Shown here piece after piece: positions 30,279-43,052 of a DNA stretch of 64,000 bases. The stretch comes from Gottfriedia sp049568075 (GTDB lineage: Bacteria > Bacillota > Bacilli > Bacillales > Bacillaceae_G): the NCBI GenBank assembly GCA_049568075.1, contig CP144911.1; one strand, 5' to 3'. Each line of letters starts with the position of its first letter. Within the stretch, counting starts at the first letter, position 1. The notes under the pieces were generated by a model that saw only the letters and a list, made by a program, of their open reading frames with translations, ran no database searches and was not told where the DNA came from. A program made the translations under genes and the position numbers.

Positions 30279-30971
30279 CTACTTTTCTTGGCTTGCTAGC
30301 CAATTAGCTTCTGCTTCTGATAATCTTAAATATTCTGGTGCAAAATTATGAACTGATTCTTCTTTTTCTTCTAAGCTACATGTAAACAGTTCACTTGGTC
30401 TCTGGTTATTCATACTTTCTTTTGCAAAGACAGCTTTATCTTTTAAATGCTCAATAATAAATTCTTTATGAATTGATACATCATTACCAATAAATAAGAT
30501 TTGTTCATTATAAGATTGAAGCTTTTCAATCCATATACTTCGGTCAATATTGCAGTCTTCTAATACCTCATTAGTAACCTGCCCTCTAAAATCATAAAGA
30601 CCAGTAAATAATAAGTTGCGTCTTGCATCAAATAATGGGCAAACTAATCCATTAAAATATCGCCCGTTAGCAGCCAATACCTTCAAACTTGATACTCCGA
30701 TTATTGGGATATTTAAAGTGAAAGCTAATGATTTAGCCACAGTGACACCAATGCGTACACCTGTATAAGAGCCTGGACCTTTTGCAACTACTATTTTAGA
30801 TAGTTCCTTTGGTTTTATATTGCATTCTTCCATTAAAGTACTAATTGCTGGCATTAATCGTACAGAATGGTTTTTATTAATAAATGTTATCGTTTCTCCA
30901 ATAACAGATTGATCTTTTATTAGACTAATCCCCATAACATTTGTAGATGTATCAATTGCTAAAACGGTCAT
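30279..30971 (-). CDS. tsaB: t6A synthesis protein TsaB
   Basis: 230 residues. An inactive ASKHA paralogue of TsaD that scaffolds the TsaD-TsaB-TsaE complex. The start TVLAIDTSTNVMGISL and VAKGPGSYTGVRIGVTVAKSLAF match the family. Its start overlaps the end of tsaE by 20 bp, indicating translational coupling. Confidence 0.94.
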   Translation of the reverse strand: MTVLAIDTSTNVMGISLIKDQSVIGETITFINKNHSVRLMPAISTLMEECNIKPKELSKIVVAKGPGSYTGVRIGVTVAKSLAFTLNIPIIGVSSLKVLAANGRYFNGLVCPLFDARRNLLFTGLYDFRGQVTNEVLEDCNIDRSIWIEKLQSYNEQILFIGNDVSIHKEFIIEHLKDKAVFAKESMNNQRPSELFTCSLEEKEESVHNFAPEYLRLSEAEANWLASQEK

Positions 30972-31419
30972 TTTTTATTAACTCCTTACAAATAAATTCA
31001 TACCTAGATCCACTTGGAATAAAAGTAATCATTCTACCATTTTCTTCATGAGTTATTATGATTTTTAAGAATTCATTTGGTAAGTAATCTGAAATTAAAT
31101 GAGCCCATTCTACAACACAAACACCTTCACCCATAAAATACTCATCAAAGCCTAAATCTTCACTACTACCTTCTAAACGATAAACATCCATATGATATAG
31201 AGGAATTCTACCTTTATATTCTTTAATAATATTAAAAGTTGGGCTATTAACCGTTCTTTTTACATCAAGACCTTTAGCAAATCCTTTTGTAAAAGTGGTC
31301 TTTCCAGCACCAAGGTCTCCTTCTAATAATATTACATCTTTTTGTTGCACTAGTTGTCCGAGAAAAAATGCAATTTCTTGAGTTTCTTCCTCAGTATTTG
31401 TATGTAAAACAATTTCCAA
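30952..31419 (-). CDS. tsaE: t6A synthesis ATPase TsaE
   Basis: 155 residues. P-loop GDLGAGKTT at 34-42, then TFTKGFAKGLDVKRTVNSPTF and the YHMDVYRL and EWAHLI segments typical of TsaE. It binds the TsaB-TsaD dimer and hydrolyses ATP to reset it. First gene of the operon; an extended -10 promoter lies about 50 bp upstream. In B. subtilis thiL precedes this operon; no thiL is seen here. Confidence 0.95.
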   Translation of the reverse strand: MEIVLHTNTEEETQEIAFFLGQLVQQKDVILLEGDLGAGKTTFTKGFAKGLDVKRTVNSPTFNIIKEYKGRIPLYHMDVYRLEGSSEDLGFDEYFMGEGVCVVEWAHLISDYLPNEFLKIIITHEENGRMITFIPSGSRYEFICKELIKNDRFSN

Positions 31420-31463
31420 TTACTTCACCACCAAAATTCTAACTCGTCTATTTCTAACTTTGC

Positions 31464-31475
31464 CATATTATATCA
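31464..31475 (-). promoter_or_regulatory. Possible extended -10 promoter of the tsa operon
   Basis: On the minus strand TGATATAAT (core TATAAT at 31467-31472) fits an extended -10. The nearest TTGACA (31495-31500) is 22 bp away, too far for a normal -35, so the extended element would carry the promoter. Confidence 0.45.
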
Positions 31476-31500
31476 TTTCAAAACATTAAGCGAATGTCAA

Positions 31501-31772
31501 ACAGTAATATTCTTTTGAATAGTTTAAATTAATTATTGAAATTTACATTAGGTTGTTTTCTTTTCTTTTGTTACTTATCCCGCTTTTTGCATGCCGTAAA
31601 CAGTGTCTTCTAGTCGCATAGGCTCCTTGTAACCTCTACCTAAGCTTCCAAATTAAGTTTGAGTTAGGCAGTCTTTGCTTGTGTCAGATTCTGTTTTAAA
31701 CAGTTATCGTTATAAGTAATAATCTTACAAATAAGGTCTAATTATATATTACACATTTCCAATATAATAAAA
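31501..31772 (-). other. Unassigned, possibly structured segment between tRNA-Asp and tsaE
   Basis: About 270 bp of mixed composition, noticeably GC-richer in 31560-31690 than neighbouring intergenic DNA. On the minus strand CTGCCTAA and TTAGGTAG can pair around a 20-nt loop, and ACTGTTTAAAACAGA is self-complementary. An AAGGAG near 31623 precedes a 14-codon frame (MRLEDTVYGMQKAG) with only 3-nt spacing. It may be a leader RNA, a remnant of the lost thiL neighbourhood, or a small peptide gene. I cannot assign a family. Confidence 0.3.
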
Positions 31773-31800
31773 AAAACGAAACAATTTTTTGTTTCGTTTT
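31773..31800 (-). terminator. Terminator of the second rRNA-tRNA operon
   Basis: Perfect 12-bp stem (31773-31784 with 31789-31800) with eight Ts on the minus strand, just after tRNA-Asp. Confidence 0.88.
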
Positions 31801-31814
31801 AAGAATCGTATGTA

Positions 31815-31890
31815 TGGCGGTCCCGACCGGGATCGAACCGGCGATCTCCTGCGTGACAGGCAGGCATGTTAACCGCTACACCACGGGACC
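31815..31890 (-). tRNA. tRNA-Asp (GTC)
   Basis: Acceptor GGTCCCG/CGGGACC, anticodon loop CTGTCAC, T-loop GGTTCGATCC, and encoded CCA. Identical in sequence to the Asp gene at 46914. Confidence 0.96.
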
Positions 31891-31894
31891 ATTT

Positions 31895-31971
<77 letters not shown>

Positions 31972-32101
31972 ATAATGAGAAAACAATTTAATTTAAAACC
32001 ATGAAGTTTAACCTGTTAAGACCATCCCAATCTCAGGATGTTAATACAAGTAGCGGCTCGATTGGTATGCTGAAGTAATTACTTCGAAGCATATTCGTTC
32101 G

Positions 32102-32121
32102 TGCTCCACCCCGCGATAATG
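32102..32121 (-). pseudogene. 20-bp fragment of the tRNA-fMet 5' end
   Basis: Exactly repeats 31958-31977, that is the first 14 nt of tRNA-fMet plus 6 nt upstream of it, and then diverges. It lies between the 5S gene and the intact tRNA-fMet. A relic of a deleted or rearranged tRNA copy. Confidence 0.7.
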
Positions 32122-32153
32122 TGGAAATAATGTATTTCCATAAAAAATCCAAA

Positions 32154-32268
32154 CCAGGCGACGTTCTACTCTCACAGGGGGAAACCCCCAACTACCATCG
32201 ACGCAAAAGAGCTTAACTGCCGTGTTCGGTATGGGAACGGGTGTGACCTCTTTGCCATAATCACCTGA
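32154..32268 (-). rRNA. rrf: 5S ribosomal RNA
   Basis: Identical to the copy at 4462-4576, including the terminal helix. Confidence 0.92.
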
Positions 32269-32327
32269 TTTGTATTGAGTTGTACTTCGTACCCTCAAAA
32301 CTAGATAATGTCATCATCAAACTTGTT

Positions 32328-35263
<2,936 letters not shown>

Positions 35264-35413
35264 AATTTTAAAACTAATTGAATTAAACTTACGCAGTTTA
35301 ATGAATGACATTATCTAGTTTTCAAGGTACAAAGTTGAGAGTGAACTCTCAAAACTAAACAAAACAATGAAGAAACATTTTCATACATGAACCATCGGTT
35401 CATGATGTCTCCA

Positions 35414-36967
<1,554 letters not shown>

Positions 36968-37048
36968 GTTAAGTTTAAATCTTGTATTGCTCAAAAAACT
37001 AATAATTGACGTTTACTTCATGTTTTGTTTAGTTTTCAAAGTTCATAA

Positions 37049-37122
37049 TGGAGCGGGTGATGGGAATCGAACCCACGACCGAAGCTTGGAAGGCTTCTAT
37101 TTTACCATTAAACTACACCCGC
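37049..37122 (-). tRNA. tRNA-Gly (TCC)
   Basis: Acceptor GCGGGTG/CACCCGC, anticodon loop CTTCCAA, T-loop GGTTCGATTCC, encoded CCA. Confidence 0.95.
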
Positions 37123-37127
37123 GAAAA

Positions 37128-37204
37128 TGGTCGGGAAGACAGGATTTGAACCTGCGACCCCCTGGTCCCAAACCAGGTGCTCTACCAAGCTGAGCCACTT
37201 CCCG
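37128..37204 (-). tRNA. tRNA-Pro (TGG)
   Basis: Acceptor CGGGAAG/CTTCCCG, anticodon stem-loop CTGGT TTGGGA CCAG, encoded CCA. Confidence 0.95.
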
Positions 37205-37209
37205 TAATA

Positions 37210-37286
37210 TGGCGCGCCCGAAAGGACTCGAACCCATAACCTTTTGATCCGTAGTCAAACGCTCTATCCAATTGAGCTACGGGCGC
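37210..37286 (-). tRNA. tRNA-Arg (ACG)
   Basis: Acceptor GCGCCCG/CGGGCGC, anticodon loop CTACGGA, encoded CCA. First gene of the tRNA-rRNA operon. Confidence 0.95.
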
Positions 37287-37326
37287 ATATTGTAAAGTGT
37301 GTCGTCTTCGTTAGCGACTTTTACAG

Positions 37327-37353
37327 TTTATAACATCCAACTGTTCATGTCAA
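37327..37353 (-). promoter_or_regulatory. Proximal promoter of the tRNA-rRNA operon
   Basis: On the minus strand: -35 TTGACA (37348-37353) and -10 TATAAA (37327-37332) with a short 15-bp spacer. Flanking bases resemble the promoter of the first rRNA operon. Confidence 0.5.
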
Positions 37354-37441
37354 CACTTTTTTAAAAGTTTTTTTAAACTTTAAAAGCTTACTACGATAAG
37401 CTCTCGTTGACTGCGTTAACTTGTCTGACGTGACTTAAACT

Positions 37442-37470
37442 ATATTAAAGCATCGAACATTCAATGTCAA
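37442..37470 (-). promoter_or_regulatory. Distal promoter of the tRNA-rRNA operon
   Basis: On the minus strand: -35 TTGACA (37465-37470), 17-bp spacer, -10 TAATAT (37442-37447). Near-consensus sigma-A promoter. Confidence 0.85.
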
Positions 37471-37830
37471 CACTTTTTAAATAAAAAAAAGCACGAGTTT
37501 ATTTACCTATTTGATTTTACTGGTTTTAGAGCCTTTTTAACTTATTAATGTAGCTTTAATCAGTACATATTTAACGTTTCTGACATAGTACTACTCAACA
37601 ATAGCTGAATTACTATAGTACAATTTAAGGACAGACCCTGATAAAAATAGAGCAACTCCTTTTTCGCATAGTAAGTTCTATGTTTCATTTTTTGATTTTT
37701 TAACGAGATAGAATAGGTATAGATAATATGTAATATGAAGTGTTTTCGAATACTTTTTACTTTTAAATAAAAAATATTATTAATGAGCATAAAAAAGATA
37801 TTAAACTAAAATAAGGAAATTTAACTAATA
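37471..37830. other. Intergenic stretch, nothing recognised
   Basis: AT-rich DNA between the divergent tRNA-rRNA operon and cls. An open frame on the minus strand (37560-37790) has no ribosome binding site and no recognisable protein features. The cls promoter should be near 37750-37800. Confidence 0.35.
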
Positions 37831-37843
37831 GGAAGTGTGAAAA

Positions 37844-39289
37844 ATGGATATTAATAATTTTCTTACAATCCTCCTTATCATCAATATAATTCTAGCAGGA
37901 GTACTAGTGTTTATTGAAAAAAGAGATGTTGTCGCCACATGGGCGTGGTTAATGATCTTACTTTTTATACCTATAGTGGGATTTTTACTATATCTATTTT
38001 TAGGTAGACAGCTAAAACAAAAGAATTTCTACCATCTATCGACCAAAGAAAGAACTTATCTACAATTGGCGGTTACAGACCAAGCTAATAAAATTCATAA
38101 TGATCAAAGTTTTCTTCAAGATGAGCTACTATCAAAGCATTCACAAATAATTATGATGAATTTAAAATCAGCTAACGCTTTATTAACGATAGATAACGAG
38201 ATCCACACGTTTCGAGATGGACACGAAAAATTTAATTCTCTATTTAAAGACATCCAACTTGCCCAAAAAGAAATTAATATCCAGTACTATATCATCCAGC
38301 GTGATTCATTAGGAAAGAAACTTAGAGATGAACTTTCAAAAAAAGCGGCAGAAGGTGTGAAAGTACGAGTCCTGTATGATGACATTGGTTCAAAAAGAAT
38401 CACCCCTTCTTTTTTCAAAGAACTTATTAAACATGGTGGTGAGGTAAGAGCTTTCTTCCCTTCTTTTTTAAGACTAATCAATTTTCGATTAAATAATAGG
38501 AATCACAGAAAACTATGTATTATTGATGGAAGAATTGCTTATATAGGAGGATTCAATATTGGAAATGAATATCTGGGTATTGATCAAAAATTTGGTTATT
38601 GGAGAGACACTCATTTTCGTATAATGGGAGAATCAGTTAACCAAATTCAAGGTAGATTTATTTTAGACTGGCAACAAGCTACTAATCAACCTATACATAA
38701 TATAGAAGAATTCTCATTTAATAATGAAAAAAATATTGGAAGTACCCCTATCCAAATAGTTGCAAGTGGACCAAATTCAGAGACAGAACACTTAAAAAAC
38801 ATGTATGTTAAGTTAATTATGTCTGCCAAAAAATGTGTTTATATTCAAACACCGTATTTTATTCCAGATACAAGCATTATGGACGCATGCAAAATCGCAA
38901 TTTTATCCGGTATCGATGTAAGAATAATGATTCCAAGTAAACCTGATCACCCATTCGTGTATTGGGCATCTCTATCGTACGCTGGAGAACTTTTATCGTA
39001 TGGGGCAAAAATATTACTTTACGAGAATGGTTTTTTACATGCTAAAACAATCGTTGTTGATCATGAAGTAGCTTCGGTAGGAACTACGAATATTGATACA
39101 CGTAGCTTTAAATTAAATTTTGAAATAAACGCAATTACCTATTCAGAAGAAAAAGCTTCTGAGCTACAAAATCTTTTTTTACTTGATAGTAAACATAGTA
39201 GTGAGCTTACAATTGAAAAATATCAAGAGCGATCAGTCATAATCAAGTTAAAAGAAGCAATCTCTCGCCTCTTATCTCCAATATTGTAA
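37844..39289 (+). CDS. cls: Cardiolipin synthase
   Basis: 481 residues, phospholipase D superfamily. Two N-terminal membrane helices (residues 7-24 and 33-53), then two HKD motifs: HRKLCIIDGRIAYIGG (His221, Lys223, Asp228) and HAKTIVVDHEVASVGT (His399, Lys401, Asp406). It condenses two phosphatidylglycerols to cardiolipin and glycerol at the membrane. AGGAAG precedes the ATG. Single-gene unit with its own terminator. Bacillus genomes usually carry several Cls paralogues; which one this is cannot be said. Confidence 0.93.
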   Translation: MDINNFLTILLIINIILAGVLVFIEKRDVVATWAWLMILLFIPIVGFLLYLFLGRQLKQKNFYHLSTKERTYLQLAVTDQANKIHNDQSFLQDELLSKHSQIIMMNLKSANALLTIDNEIHTFRDGHEKFNSLFKDIQLAQKEINIQYYIIQRDSLGKKLRDELSKKAAEGVKVRVLYDDIGSKRITPSFFKELIKHGGEVRAFFPSFLRLINFRLNNRNHRKLCIIDGRIAYIGGFNIGNEYLGIDQKFGYWRDTHFRIMGESVNQIQGRFILDWQQATNQPIHNIEEFSFNNEKNIGSTPIQIVASGPNSETEHLKNMYVKLIMSAKKCVYIQTPYFIPDTSIMDACKIAILSGIDVRIMIPSKPDHPFVYWASLSYAGELLSYGAKILLYENGFLHAKTIVVDHEVASVGTTNIDTRSFKLNFEINAITYSEEKASELQNLFLLDSKHSSELTIEKYQERSVIIKLKEAISRLLSPIL

Positions 39290-39291
39290 AT

Positions 39292-39319
39292 AAAAACATT
39301 ACTTAACGGTAATGTTTTT
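39292..39319 (+). terminator. Terminator of cls
   Basis: AAAAACATTAC and GTAATGTTTTT with a 6-nt loop followed by Ts, immediately after the stop. Confidence 0.85.
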
Positions 39320-39406
39320 TATTTTATCTTATAGTTTCAAATTGAAAGGTAATGTGAGCTTTTCTGTAGAATAATCGTTATTGTTAAAAGTAAAGAAGGT
39401 GAAATT

Positions 39407-40225
39407 ATGAGAATTATTAAGAAAATATTTGTAGTTTTTATAACTCTTTCAATCCTATCGATAAGTTTCTTTACAAATCCAACTTCTACATATGCAGCAA
39501 ATAAAGTTTATACTGTAACTGCAAATAAATTAAACGTCCGTAGTGGGCCTAGTACATCATATAAGTTGATTGGTTCAGTTAATAAAGGCCAACTTTTAAT
39601 GGTTATTAAAAAACACTCCAATGGATGGTATAAAATTAAGTTTAAAAAATCAACAGGATTTATAAATGGAGAATATGTGACGGCGGAGTTCACTAATGTT
39701 AAATCATTAGATAAAAGTATTATTGTTGACTTGAAATATAACACAACTAATAACTTTACTGGCAAACGTATTTATAATTTTAGTCAAGCAATACTTAGGA
39801 CAAGCACAGCAAAAAAGTTAGCAAAAGCAAACGTAATCCTTAAAGAACAAGGATATACTATTAAAGTTTGGGATGCTTATCGTCCTTTATCTGCACAACA
39901 AACACTTTGGAACGCATATCCTAATTCGAATTATGTAGCTAAACCTGATCCTAAAAATATCCGTGGACACCAACTTGGCGCAACGGTAGATATTACAATA
40001 TGTACTTTAGATGGAATAGAAGTACATATGCAATCTAAATTCGATGATTTTTCTTCACGAGCATCTCGAAGTTATAAACGAAGCAGTGAACAGGAAAAGA
40101 ATTATCAAATTATGGATAAGGCAATGAGACAAGTAGGTTTTGTAGGCTATTCTAAAGAATGGTGGCATTACTCAGATAATAATCAAAAATTTAAAGCTAT
40201 CCAGGTAATTCCTGCAAATTATTAA
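39407..40225 (+). CDS. Secreted VanX-like D-Ala-D-Ala dipeptidase with SH3 domain
   Basis: 272 residues. A Sec signal peptide (1-31, likely cleavage at TYA/A) is followed by a bacterial SH3 wall-binding domain (33-95; VTANKLNVRSGPSTSYKLIG). The peptidase M15 family D domain follows: Arg159 in VWDAYRP, zinc ligands His188 and Asp195 in RGHQLGATVDIT, and Glu251/His254 in KEWWHY, the VanX active-site set. VanX hydrolyses free D-Ala-D-Ala, in the cytoplasm when part of vancomycin resistance; the secreted, wall-targeted form here suggests turnover or salvage of wall peptides outside the cell. There are no vanA/vanH partners, so this is not a resistance cassette. Confidence 0.85.
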   Translation: MRIIKKIFVVFITLSILSISFFTNPTSTYAANKVYTVTANKLNVRSGPSTSYKLIGSVNKGQLLMVIKKHSNGWYKIKFKKSTGFINGEYVTAEFTNVKSLDKSIIVDLKYNTTNNFTGKRIYNFSQAILRTSTAKKLAKANVILKEQGYTIKVWDAYRPLSAQQTLWNAYPNSNYVAKPDPKNIRGHQLGATVDITICTLDGIEVHMQSKFDDFSSRASRSYKRSSEQEKNYQIMDKAMRQVGFVGYSKEWWHYSDNNQKFKAIQVIPANY

Positions 40226-40230
40226 TGCAA

Positions 40231-40267
40231 AAACTCACTTTTAAATAATAAAAGTGAGTTTTTTTAT
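40231..40267. terminator. Bidirectional terminator between the dipeptidase and frlR
   Basis: 12-bp stem (40231-40242 with 40250-40261) with T runs on both strands, between convergent genes. A second small palindrome lies at 40279-40297. Confidence 0.85.
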
Positions 40268-40301
40268 AAAAATATGTATTCTATTTAAAATAGAATTATC
40301 T

Positions 40302-41030
40302 CTATTTTGTGCGATGAACGGTTAAGGTTACTTTACTTGTTTCACACATAAATGTTGAAAGGTGGACAGGTTCCTCATTTGAATCATAGGCTATTTTTAG
40401 GATTTTAAAGAGATTGGCTCCTATATCGCATTCAAGGTAATTAGCATATACTTTTGTCGCACCGATTACGTCGATAATTTTATCGTTGCTTAGGATTTCC
40501 GTATTATAGTCCTTTGAGAGTACTTTATATGTGGATTCATCTGTTGCAATTTTCTTTTCCAAATCAGGAAAACGAATTAGTGAGTAATGTGCAATATCAT
40601 AAAAAAGTGGACGGTCGTTCACATACATAAGTCGCTCAAGCTCTAGCACGCGACTTCCTTCTCCAACTTTAAGATGTTCTGCAACATCCTTTGATGCAGG
40701 GATGACTTCACTTCTAAGGATTCGGGAATTTGGAATCATCCCTAGTTGGTGGCTAAACTCCGAGAATCCGCTTACAGATAGCAGTTCATTATTAAACTTA
40801 TTCGAAGCTACAAATGTCCCCCTGCGTGGTATGCGTGTTAATGTACCATCCTTCACTAATTCCTCAATAGCCTTTCGAATAGTGATTCGACTGACATTAT
40901 ACGTTTCACAAAGCTCAGCTTCTGTGGGAATCTGTTGATCTGGTTTATATTTCCCTTGTTGAATATCATTCTGTAGCATTTGCCTAATCTGCATATAGAG
41001 AGGCTGTGGGGTTGAAGAATTTAGGTTCAT
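40302..41030 (-). CDS. frlR: GntR/HutC family regulator of the frl operon
   Basis: 242 residues from the ATG at 41030 (MNLNSSTPQPLYMQIRQML), which has AGGA 8 bp upstream; alternative starts at 41039 and 41051 lack spacing. Residues 1-75 are the GntR winged helix (PTEAELCETYNVSRITIRKAIEELVKDGTLTRIPRRGTFVA). The rest is a UTRA effector domain that binds a sugar phosphate or similar. Last gene of the operon, matching frlR in E. coli. Two near-identical 24-bp motifs at the frlC and frlB promoters are its candidate operators; fructoselysine 6-phosphate is the likely inducer. Confidence 0.82.
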   Translation of the reverse strand: MNLNSSTPQPLYMQIRQMLQNDIQQGKYKPDQQIPTEAELCETYNVSRITIRKAIEELVKDGTLTRIPRRGTFVASNKFNNELLSVSGFSEFSHQLGMIPNSRILRSEVIPASKDVAEHLKVGEGSRVLELERLMYVNDRPLFYDIAHYSLIRFPDLEKKIATDESTYKVLSKDYNTEILSNDKIIDVIGATKVYANYLECDIGANLFKILKIAYDSNEEPVHLSTFMCETSKVTLTVHRTK

Positions 41031-41090
41031 AATTTTCATCCTATCCGTCAATGTTTTTCAACATTATTATACACTGCCGACTAGTCATCG

Positions 41091-41873
41091 TCACCATGCA
41101 CCTAAATATCCAATTGTTTTTGTAGCCGTTTTAGTCCCCAATTCCAAACACTGTTGGATCGAATGGCCCTGTAAAGTACCAAAAAGAAAACCAGCTATGA
41201 AAGAATCTCCTGCTCCCATCGTATCTACTACATTATCTTCCAATACTCCAAATTGATAAAAATGTTTCCCGTCGAAAGCTAAAGATCCATTTTCTCCAAG
41301 CGTAGCAACAGCAACCTTGGAACCTTTTGTTTTTACCTCCTTTAAAAATCCCCTGATATATTCATCATCTTTTTTATAAGAAAAAAAGGAATAGTCCACA
41401 TAACTAGGTAGTTTCTTTACTAAATCGTGCTCTAACTGGTCTGAAAAATCAAATGCAGTAAGTAAGCCTTTTTGTTTAAAAAGTGGATAATACTCCTCAA
41501 CATGTCCCCATATACCAGCGTGGACGAGTTGATGGGTTTGAATAAACTCCAGTTCTTCATCAGTTAATGTGAACTGTGCCATTACTCCTTCATCGTAATC
41601 TCCAAAATGACGGTCATTATTAACCAATTCAACATAGGTAACCGCTGTTTTTCCTATCTTTTTAGAAATAAACGATGTATCGACACCCTTACTTTGAATT
41701 GACTTAATCATTTGTTCACCATAGGAATCACTTCCAACCCACCCGATATACGAAGAGTCCGCCCCTAACTCCTTTAAATAGACAGCAACATTTACCGGAT
41801 TTCCTCCAGGATACACTTTCTCGTTTGTAAGATAGACATCCATACAGTTATCGCCGACTGTAACAATTCTCAT
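41091..41873 (-). CDS. frlD: Fructoselysine 6-kinase
   Basis: 260 residues, PfkB/ribokinase fold. GDNCMDVY opens the sugar site, GGNPVNVAVYLKELG is the first PfkB signature, and DTMGAGDSFIAGFLFG carries the anion hole and catalytic Asp. The protein closely follows E. coli FrlD along its length, including HFGDYDEGVMAQF, VHAGIWGHVEE, LTAFDFSD and the ending TKTIGYLGAW. It phosphorylates fructoselysine with ATP to the 6-phosphate, the substrate of FrlB. It lies between frlB and frlR in the operon. Confidence 0.9.
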   Translation of the reverse strand: MRIVTVGDNCMDVYLTNEKVYPGGNPVNVAVYLKELGADSSYIGWVGSDSYGEQMIKSIQSKGVDTSFISKKIGKTAVTYVELVNNDRHFGDYDEGVMAQFTLTDEELEFIQTHQLVHAGIWGHVEEYYPLFKQKGLLTAFDFSDQLEHDLVKKLPSYVDYSFFSYKKDDEYIRGFLKEVKTKGSKVAVATLGENGSLAFDGKHFYQFGVLEDNVVDTMGAGDSFIAGFLFGTLQGHSIQQCLELGTKTATKTIGYLGAW

Positions 41874-41936
41874 CTAATCCCAACCTTCTTTTTATTCTAA
41901 GAAACGAGCACTACTATGTAGTGCCCACTAAATATT

Positions 41937-42950
41937 TTAATATTCTACTTTGCGGTAGTATCTTCTTAGGTCTAATGAGTGGTTTCTTTCCTTTTCCAGG
42001 TAAACACTGATTCGACTTAAGACCGCCCAGTTAACGCTAACAGAAAAATGTTTTCTAAATTCCTCACTAATGCCTTGCAATTCAAAGTCCTTTGTATCAA
42101 TAACAGTTAATTGATTTGTAACTTTTTCAGCAAATCTTTCAACACGATCCATCAATGGTCTTGTTTCATCTTCTCCTTTAAGTAAAATAACACTAGTATC
42201 TTCAACAACTAGCTCAAGCGTACCATGGAAAAACTCTGCTGCATGGATGGACTTTGCATGAATCCATTGCATTTCCTCCAAAATACACATTGCGTATGAA
42301 TAAGTGTTACCCCACAAGTTACCTGAGCCCACCATCATATGATAATCTGTATCCTTATGTTTAATAGCAAATTCCTCAGCCTTATTATCAAAGTCTTTTA
42401 CAGCAGCTAAAATTGCTTGTGGCAACAAGGAAACTTCTTTTGTGAACTGTTCATATTGCGGAAATTCATTGTTATTATACATGAAGCGAAATACTACCAT
42501 GTACAACAACATAAAGAACGTATCAAAGGAATGCTTTTCCGAGCCGGTTGTAATACAGTAATCTACTACCTGGGTTAATGGAGTATTTGGCTCCGCTACT
42601 AATGCAATTGTAGTAGCTCCTCTTTCTTTACAAAACTCTGCTGCTGCAACAGTTTCTTGTGTTGTCCCTGAAACTGAGGTGAAAATACATACTGAATCCT
42701 TTGAAAAATGCTTATTGTTCATGACCATAAACTCCGCCGCGATTTCGGCATGTACATTGATCGTTGAGTTTGATTCTAAAATATATTTATAAGGATACAT
42801 CATTGCAATCGTTCCGCCAGCACCAATCAGGAAAAGATTGCTGTAACCTTTTTGACAGATTGAATCGACGATATCCTCAATTTTACTTCTAAATGCAAGT
42901 CCTTCTTTTTCTACAAGTTTTAAAAATAACGCTTCATCAAATTTTAACAT
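41937..42950 (-). CDS. frlB: Fructoselysine 6-phosphate deglycase
   Basis: 337 residues with two SIS domains (first about 35-165, second about 200-320), as in glucosamine-6-phosphate synthase isomerase domains. The segment SIHAAEFFHGTLELVVEDTSVILLKGEDETR corresponds to the FrlB active-site region, and the ending RRYYRKVEY mirrors the E. coli ending. It splits fructoselysine 6-phosphate into glucose 6-phosphate and lysine. The ATG follows AGGGGG. It has its own promoter and operator-like motif just upstream (42972-43018), separate from the frlC promoter. Confidence 0.88.
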   Translation of the reverse strand: MLKFDEALFLKLVEKEGLAFRSKIEDIVDSICQKGYSNLFLIGAGGTIAMMYPYKYILESNSTINVHAEIAAEFMVMNNKHFSKDSVCIFTSVSGTTQETVAAAEFCKERGATTIALVAEPNTPLTQVVDYCITTGSEKHSFDTFFMLLYMVVFRFMYNNNEFPQYEQFTKEVSLLPQAILAAVKDFDNKAEEFAIKHKDTDYHMMVGSGNLWGNTYSYAMCILEEMQWIHAKSIHAAEFFHGTLELVVEDTSVILLKGEDETRPLMDRVERFAEKVTNQLTVIDTKDFELQGISEEFRKHFSVSVNWAVLSRISVYLEKERNHSLDLRRYYRKVEY

Positions 42951-42971
42951 GGTTAGATCCCCCTAAATTAT

Positions 42972-43018
42972 ATTTGTTATGTCTTGTATTATAATTAAAT
43001 ATAACAAATAAAGCAAGA
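42972..43018 (-). promoter_or_regulatory. Internal frl promoter and operator-like motif before frlB
   Basis: A 24-bp motif at 42972-42995 matches 22 of 24 bases of that upstream of frlC and contains TATAAT. On the minus strand the -35 is TTGCTT, 17 bp upstream of it. Candidate FrlR site. Confidence 0.6.
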
Positions 43019-43052
43019 TTTTTCAAAAAATTAAAAAGCTAGTAAAAGAACA

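Noticed and set aside
31560..31700. Lysine (L-box) or magnesium (M-box) riboswitch
   Set aside because: Only a short GGTAGAGGTT-like stretch and an AGGAGCCTATG resemble these families; the rest of the conserved cores is missing and the downstream gene does not fit.
32041..32298. 85-codon minus-strand frame over the 5S gene
   Set aside because: It reads through 5S rRNA and the tRNA spacer, has no ribosome binding site and no protein-like features.
37560..37790. 76-codon minus-strand frame upstream of cls
   Set aside because: No ribosome binding site, low-complexity composition, no recognisable domain.
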